Assembly (NCBI GenBank): GCA_911728455.2
Contig: OU452224.1
Location: 2,728,001 to 2,792,000 of the forward strand
Source: Marthasterias glacialis
Lineage: Eukaryota; Echinodermata; Asteroidea; Forcipulatida; Asteriidae
Length of the DNA: 64,000 nt
Direction of reading: 5' to 3'
Each line of letters starts with the position of its first letter. The first letter of the stretch is position 1. The position numbers were made by a program, and so were the translations under genes. The notes beneath the pieces are model-generated. The model was not told the DNA's origin and made no database searches. It worked only from the letters and a program-made list of their open reading frames with translations. Shown here in pieces: positions 35,907 to 64,000 of the stretch.

Positions 35907-37328
35907 CTAGTGGGGATTTTAAATATTTAAAATTAAAAATTGCCCTAAAAAATAACAATCACCGTTTACAGGGTGACAAAATCCAACTACTTTGAGGGAG
36001 TTTTTTTTCAGATGTGCAAGACAATGGGAAGCACTGTTTTGTAAATTTTTATTCTTTACATTGTCATTTCCACTCGGAGGAGCACAAAAACTGATAGACA
36101 AAATGGTTCGACTGGCATAAAATTCATTCAACAATTCTGTATGCTATTGAAATTATTTAAAACTAATTACAGTTTTAATAGTGCTAAAAGAAAGTGAAAT
36201 AAATCTTCTAACTACAAAAACTTAAATTTATCGATTTAATATAAGACAGAAATATTTAACAAAACAAGTTAAGTATTTTGTACAATAAACTTTATAAGGT
36301 CATACTTTAAGCAAATTACTCCCAAATATATTGAGCCTCCCCACTCAGAACCCCCACTCAGAACCCTTGCCTCCGAGGCTCCCCTCCCCTCTTGTACCCA
36401 AAATGAGATCAAAGAAAAAATAAAATAGGATTTGTTTGGTTTTCGTAACATCTTTTGTGGATAACCTGTAAACTAATTAAAACTAACTGTTTTAAAATGC
36501 GTAAATGAATGGTTCAGTACAACTAGGCCTATGTCTTGCACTTTTTGCAAATGTCTTCTCTGGGTAAAGTATGAAGCCCCCCAAATTATTGCTTTGCCTC
36601 ACCTGCCCCTCCCCCCCCCCACCACATAAAAATGTCTAGTAACACCACTGGTGGAAACCCAAGGATCCCAAAAATGTTTGCGTGGTCAATTGGACAGATT
36701 GTAGGCAAATATACAAAATACATACATATGGAAATTTAAAGCCTAAAGCTTGAAAAAAACGTACACATATTATATGTGTGGATTCTAAGAACACTTTAAA
36801 TTTCATTTTATAGGCATGTAAACTCAATGTTTTAAAGCAACTTTACAACAATTTTTGTTTTTAATAATTCTTCAAGAAATTTGTAAAATTTTAAAAATTA
36901 GACAAACCATACATTCCAGTTTCTTTTGTGATTTTGGAAGTAGAAACTTCACAAGGTGGTTTAGCATAGTCTGAAAACACACTGACTGCATAGTATGAGC
37001 TGACTTCAATTCAACCAATATGCACTCATAAAGATGGCCGATGGAGTAATGGACCTTTCTTATACATGTGCTCAGACTGAGGCCGCAAGTTGTCAAATCC
37101 TGACCAATGTATGATACAAAAATCATGAAACTTATGTTTCTTAAATTGTGCATGAATGGTTTGTTTACAAAGTATAGTACAGTGTTTGTTGATACAATTG
37201 GTAACGATAAGAAAAGGCATACTAGATTCAAGTGCACATTTCAAATAAAAATAAACTTGTAATCTTTTGGACGGAAACTGCTGTAATGAATCATTCAACT
37301 TTGTGACACTTCTTCAGATGGTGCTCAA

Positions 37329-61287
<23,959 letters not shown>

Positions 61288-61365
61288 TTTAAAACAGAAG
61301 ATCAATGACGCGATCGCATATAATCAGTATTTTTAAATAGCTGGCTTCACACAACCTTCACACAA

Positions 61366-61377
61366 GCGGCCATCTTG
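61366..61377 (-). promoter_or_regulatory. YY1-like motif in the SPAG17 5' region
   Basis: On the minus strand this reads CAAGATGGCCGC, close to the canonical YY1 site AAGATGGCGGC, about 80 bases upstream of the SPAG17 start codon. YY1 sites are common just at or downstream of TATA-less promoters. No TATA box is evident. Confidence 0.4.
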
Positions 61378-61393
61378 TTGTACTTGTGCCTGT

Positions 61394-61407
61394 GTTGCTA
61401 GGAAATA
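61394..61407. promoter_or_regulatory. Imperfect X-box-like (RFX) site upstream of SPAG17
   Basis: GTTGCTAGGAAATA resembles the RFX X-box found before many ciliary genes: the first half-site GTTGCTA is good and the second is poor. It lies 107 bases upstream of the start codon. The location is right for a ciliary gene, but the match is too weak to be sure. Confidence 0.25.
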
Positions 61408-62141
61408 ATTTACAGGGAACAACAGAGGGCGCTATTTATTGTGATCGTTAAATTTTAGTAGCCTGTTATGGGTTGTGTGTTTTTTCGCACGCGCGTCTCA
61501 ATGGTTCTTTTTCACGTGTTAACATTAATTAAATTGATTTATAGAAGGTTTTAAGAAAATGTTTAGATTGTTATTAATTGGTTGTTATTATAGATAGCAA
61601 ATTCTATAGTTTTTTTGATAATCTAATTTATTCGTTAAGTACTTTCAAGTTGTTTGTATTCGAATTCGTATAATAGTTCCATTTCTGTTTTGGGGAGCAA
61701 CATCAACCTCTTATTTGTTGAATTTTATCTGCAAAATTCATCGAAGCAATAACTAATCATAAAACTGTTTCATATATAATTCACGGCTAAAACATATCAG
61801 GTATTTAAAGAACTATAGATGACCACAGAAAAGGCAATGTTGGAAGGTTGTCTCATGCAGCAGTCAAACAAGCAACATAAAACCAAAAAGTTTTCACACT
61901 ACCTATTTTAATGTAACAGAAGAAAAGTAAAATTGAATTATTTATCTCACGTTTTTTCAGAATTGAGCCCATGTTGGAAACCCCCCTTGATTTGTATTCA
62001 CACATAGTAAATGTGTGTGCCTAAAAATACGCAAATACAAATAGTTTGTGTTTCCCCAAGCCATTTTTGAAATTTTAAAGTCTTAGGATAGGACTGATAA
62101 AGCATCTTTCTTGAGCCTCGCATTTCTTTTACGATGATATA

Positions 62142-62147
62142 TTTATT
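62142..62147 (-). terminator. Candidate poly(A) signal of the coiled-coil gene
   Basis: AATAAA on the minus strand lies about 140 bases after the stop codon of the coiled-coil gene, a usual distance for a short 3' untranslated region. Confidence 0.5.
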
Positions 62148-62285
62148 AGTTACTTTTTAAATTGCTTAAGTTAAAAGGAAAGGCCATCTTAGCTCAAACA
62201 AAATGACTTGATCGGTAATACGTGCTCACGATAATTTTCAACTCGCGGGCTATTTAGATGTTGGTTATTATTGTCTCAATCTTTA

Positions 62286-64000
62286 CTACTTGTCTTGATC
62301 TGTCCCTGAGACTAGAGAGCTGTTTAACTCCCCAGTATCATCCCACCATAGCCCAAGCTCCCCCGAGTCAAAATCACTACACGCTGATACAAATGTAATA
62401 TCATTCACATTGGAAGAGCTAGGTCTCTCTTTCTGTATTTTATCCCGTCCACCACGCAGAAATTCCTTCTCAAGCTCTGCAAAACCGTTCTTCAAATTAG
62501 CAACAGCATCAGAGGGAGATCTCCTCCTTGCCTCAACCTTTGCCCCTCGGCATGCAATCCTCTCTTCCTTCGTCAGTTTTCCCTCTTCATGCCGAAGTTG
62601 TTTCTCCAGCTGATCATATTCCTTCAGAAAGTCGTCTTCAAAGGCGTCACTGTGGGCATTGCCAATGTCATGATTCTTTCCACCAAGCCGTACCTCTAAG
62701 TCGGCGTACTCACTGTCCAGCTTCTCAAAGCGGTTCTCGATATCTGAGTTGACGGTGTTTAGCTGTTTGATGACCCCATGAAGTGCAGCCTTGGCATTGA
62801 TAAGTTTCTTCATCTTGTTATCCATGGAGATATTGTCCCGGTTCCATTGCCTCATTTTTGCTCGGATGCCGGTGTTGGCATCACTCAGGGATGACACCAT
62901 CTCCTGCATCTCAGAGTTTTCTGACTGAAGCTTTCGATTCATCTCCTTCAGGCAACAGTTCTCTTCCTCAAGCATTCTATTGCCAAGATACAACTCTTCA
63001 GATCGTACTCTGAACTCTTCAACCTCACCGTTCAGTCTGTTGGATTTCTCCCTCAGTTTAGCGCTCTCCGAGTCCAGTGTCTTCGAAGCCGTTTCTAACT
63101 TAATGAGACTCCTGCGGAGATGGTTCACGTCGTCTGTCAACTCAGCCTGACATTTCTCAGCGTCCCTAAGCTCTTGTGTTAACCGGTCGTTTTCGTTCTC
63201 TGCCCGGAGTCGTCCCTTGGCATTGGCATCATTCTCTACTCGGAGCTTGTCCAATTCTGCCGCGAGTGCTCCCGTCTCTCGTCTTAACCTACTTAGGTGT
63301 CCTTCAACGGTTGATTTCTCCTTCAGAAGCTTCGATGATTTGCTACATTCTTCGAGATGTGCTTGATTCAAGAGATCGAGTTTGTCTCTGCACTGTCGTT
63401 TCTCTATCTCAGCCTCCTTATTGATTTTCTCAAATTCCTTCAATTCCCTCTCAATTGTCCTCAAGTGGCTACCACTTTCTGCACAGACTGAGTTGACTTT
63501 GCTGAGTTCAAGTTCAAGTGCTGTTTTCTCAGAAGAGAGATTAGTGCACTTTGTATTTAGATGGCAGTTTGCACAATCCATTTGCTCTATTTCTCTGTTC
63601 CTATCTTCCAAAACACTGTCTGTTTCTCGAATTTTCCCCCTCAGTTCATCCCTCTCCCTCTCCATCTTATGAAGACGCATGCGCATTAATCTGTTCTCTT
63701 CGCCGTATTTTTCCACTTCATCTTCCATGTTTTCGTAGACCTTTCTGAGACGCTTCATCTCGGAGCGGAGATTTTGGTGTCTATCAAGGGGCTTAAGTTC
63801 ACCCAGTACACCACTTTCATCTTTTCTGGCCTTGCCATGTTGGCTGGATTTTTCTATATTGTCAATATCTTCATTTGAGGATGCGACGTTGGAAGGAATC
63901 TTTGCCTTTATTGGTGAGGTGAGCTTTGCAGATCCAGACAACCTCTTAGCAAACCGACTCAGCAAGTTGGTCCCACTGTCCTCAGACGAACTTCCCTCTG
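62286..64000 (-). CDS. Long coiled-coil protein, C-terminal exon, cut by the window edge
   Basis: The frame is open from the right edge of the window to a TAG-type stop ending at 62286, giving at least 570 residues without an intron. There is no ATG near the apparent start (the codon at 63965 is TTG), so the protein continues upstream. After a Ser/Lys-rich basic segment (LLSRFAKRLSGSAKL), residues about 75-450 are almost pure heptad coiled coil rich in Glu, Lys, Arg and Leu, with one MDCANCHLNTKC cysteine cluster. The C terminus is acidic with a tryptophan pair (GELGLWWDDTGEL). I do not recognise the family; structural or centrosomal/ciliary coiled-coil proteins look like this, but nothing here is specific. 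Confidence 0.8.
   Translation of the reverse strand, partial: EGSSSEDSGTNLLSRFAKRLSGSAKLTSPIKAKIPSNVASSNEDIDNIEKSSQHGKARKDESGVLGELKPLDRHQNLRSEMKRLRKVYENMEDEVEKYGEENRLMRMRLHKMERERDELRGKIRETDSVLEDRNREIEQMDCANCHLNTKCTNLSSEKTALELELSKVNSVCAESGSHLRTIERELKEFEKINKEAEIEKRQCRDKLDLLNQAHLEECSKSSKLLKEKSTVEGHLSRLRRETGALAAELDKLRVENDANAKGRLRAENENDRLTQELRDAEKCQAELTDDVNHLRRSLIKLETASKTLDSESAKLREKSNRLNGEVEEFRVRSEELYLGNRMLEEENCCLKEMNRKLQSENSEMQEMVSSLSDANTGIRAKMRQWNRDNISMDNKMKKLINAKAALHGVIKQLNTVNSDIENRFEKLDSEYADLEVRLGGKNHDIGNAHSDAFEDDFLKEYDQLEKQLRHEEGKLTKEERIACRGAKVEARRRSPSDAVANLKNGFAELEKEFLRGGRDKIQKERPSSSNVNDITFVSACSDFDSGELGLWWDDTGELNSSLVSGTDQDK

Larger units (their letters stand above)
30832..37328. other. Gap between the two convergent genes
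   Basis: AT-rich DNA with no supported gene apart from the 3' untranslated regions of the two convergent genes. It contains SINE fragments (34601-34775, 35552-35906), C-rich repeat ends, CTCF-like motifs near 33.3 kb, a 15-C run (34807-34821) and a small tandem CCACTCAGAACCC duplication near 36340-36366. A minus-strand ATTAAA near 36858 could end the SPAG17 transcript. The ORF at 33270-33689 overlaps the CTCF-like motifs and has no recognisable domain. Confidence 0.5.
61288..62285. other. Spacer between SPAG17 and the upstream coiled-coil gene
   Basis: It holds the SPAG17 5' region (YY1-like and X-box-like sites and an AGAGGGCGCTAT 12-mer at 61424-61435) and, further right, the 3' untranslated region of the next gene. 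No other gene is seen. Confidence 0.6.

Noticed and set aside
62410-63748. Plus-strand ORFs opposite the coiled-coil exon
   Set aside because: They are shadows of the long open minus-strand frame.

Overview
The window looks like nuclear DNA of a marine invertebrate animal. Genes are split by many short GT-AG introns, the DNA is AT-rich and full of decayed repeats (tRNA-derived SINEs, foldback/MITE-like elements, a LINE fragment), and the best gene matches are metazoan. The SINE style and the mix of genes suggest an echinoderm, possibly a sea star; this is an inference and not something the sequence proves.

Layout. From 1 to about 24.5 kb I find no convincing gene. This part holds a SINE (6.4 kb), two foldback DNA elements (8.1 and 18.3 kb), two copies of a short terminal-inverted-repeat element (10.1 and 19.3 kb), a cluster of POU-type palindromes (10.8-11.0 kb) and only chance-like short ORFs. 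From 24.5 to 30.8 kb, plus strand, lies a four-exon gene that I assembled from splice sites with matching phases. It encodes an 881-residue, very acidic secreted precursor with a signal peptide, seven dibasic processing sites, a single CX4C cysteine pair and recurring tryptophan-acidic motifs. It is granin-like, and I cannot assign it to a named family. Its last intron carries a 5'-truncated, frameshifted LINE flanked by 200-bp direct repeats. From 30.8 to 37.3 kb is an intergenic stretch with SINE fragments, C-rich repeats and CTCF-like motifs.

From 61.3 down to 37.3 kb, minus strand, is the complete coding region of SPAG17 (the PF6 homologue, a C1a central-pair protein of motile cilia). I could join 38 coding exons in phase to an open frame of 2434 residues. 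One intron near the 3' end has the hallmarks of a U12-type AT-AC intron: donor ATATCCTTT, branch-point-like TTCCTTGAC, and AC at its end. SPAG17 introns also hold a SINE, a 178-bp element with terminal inverted repeats and 6-bp target duplications, and a third copy of the 10/19-kb MITE family. About 1 kb upstream of SPAG17, on the same strand, is the last exon of an unidentified long coiled-coil protein that runs off the right edge.

The two complete genes converge on the 31-37 kb gap. They share no obvious pathway: one product is predicted to enter the regulated secretory pathway and the other sits in the ciliary axoneme. The candidates for something new are the granin-like precursor, the AT-AC intron in SPAG17, and the LINE with exceptionally long flanking duplications.
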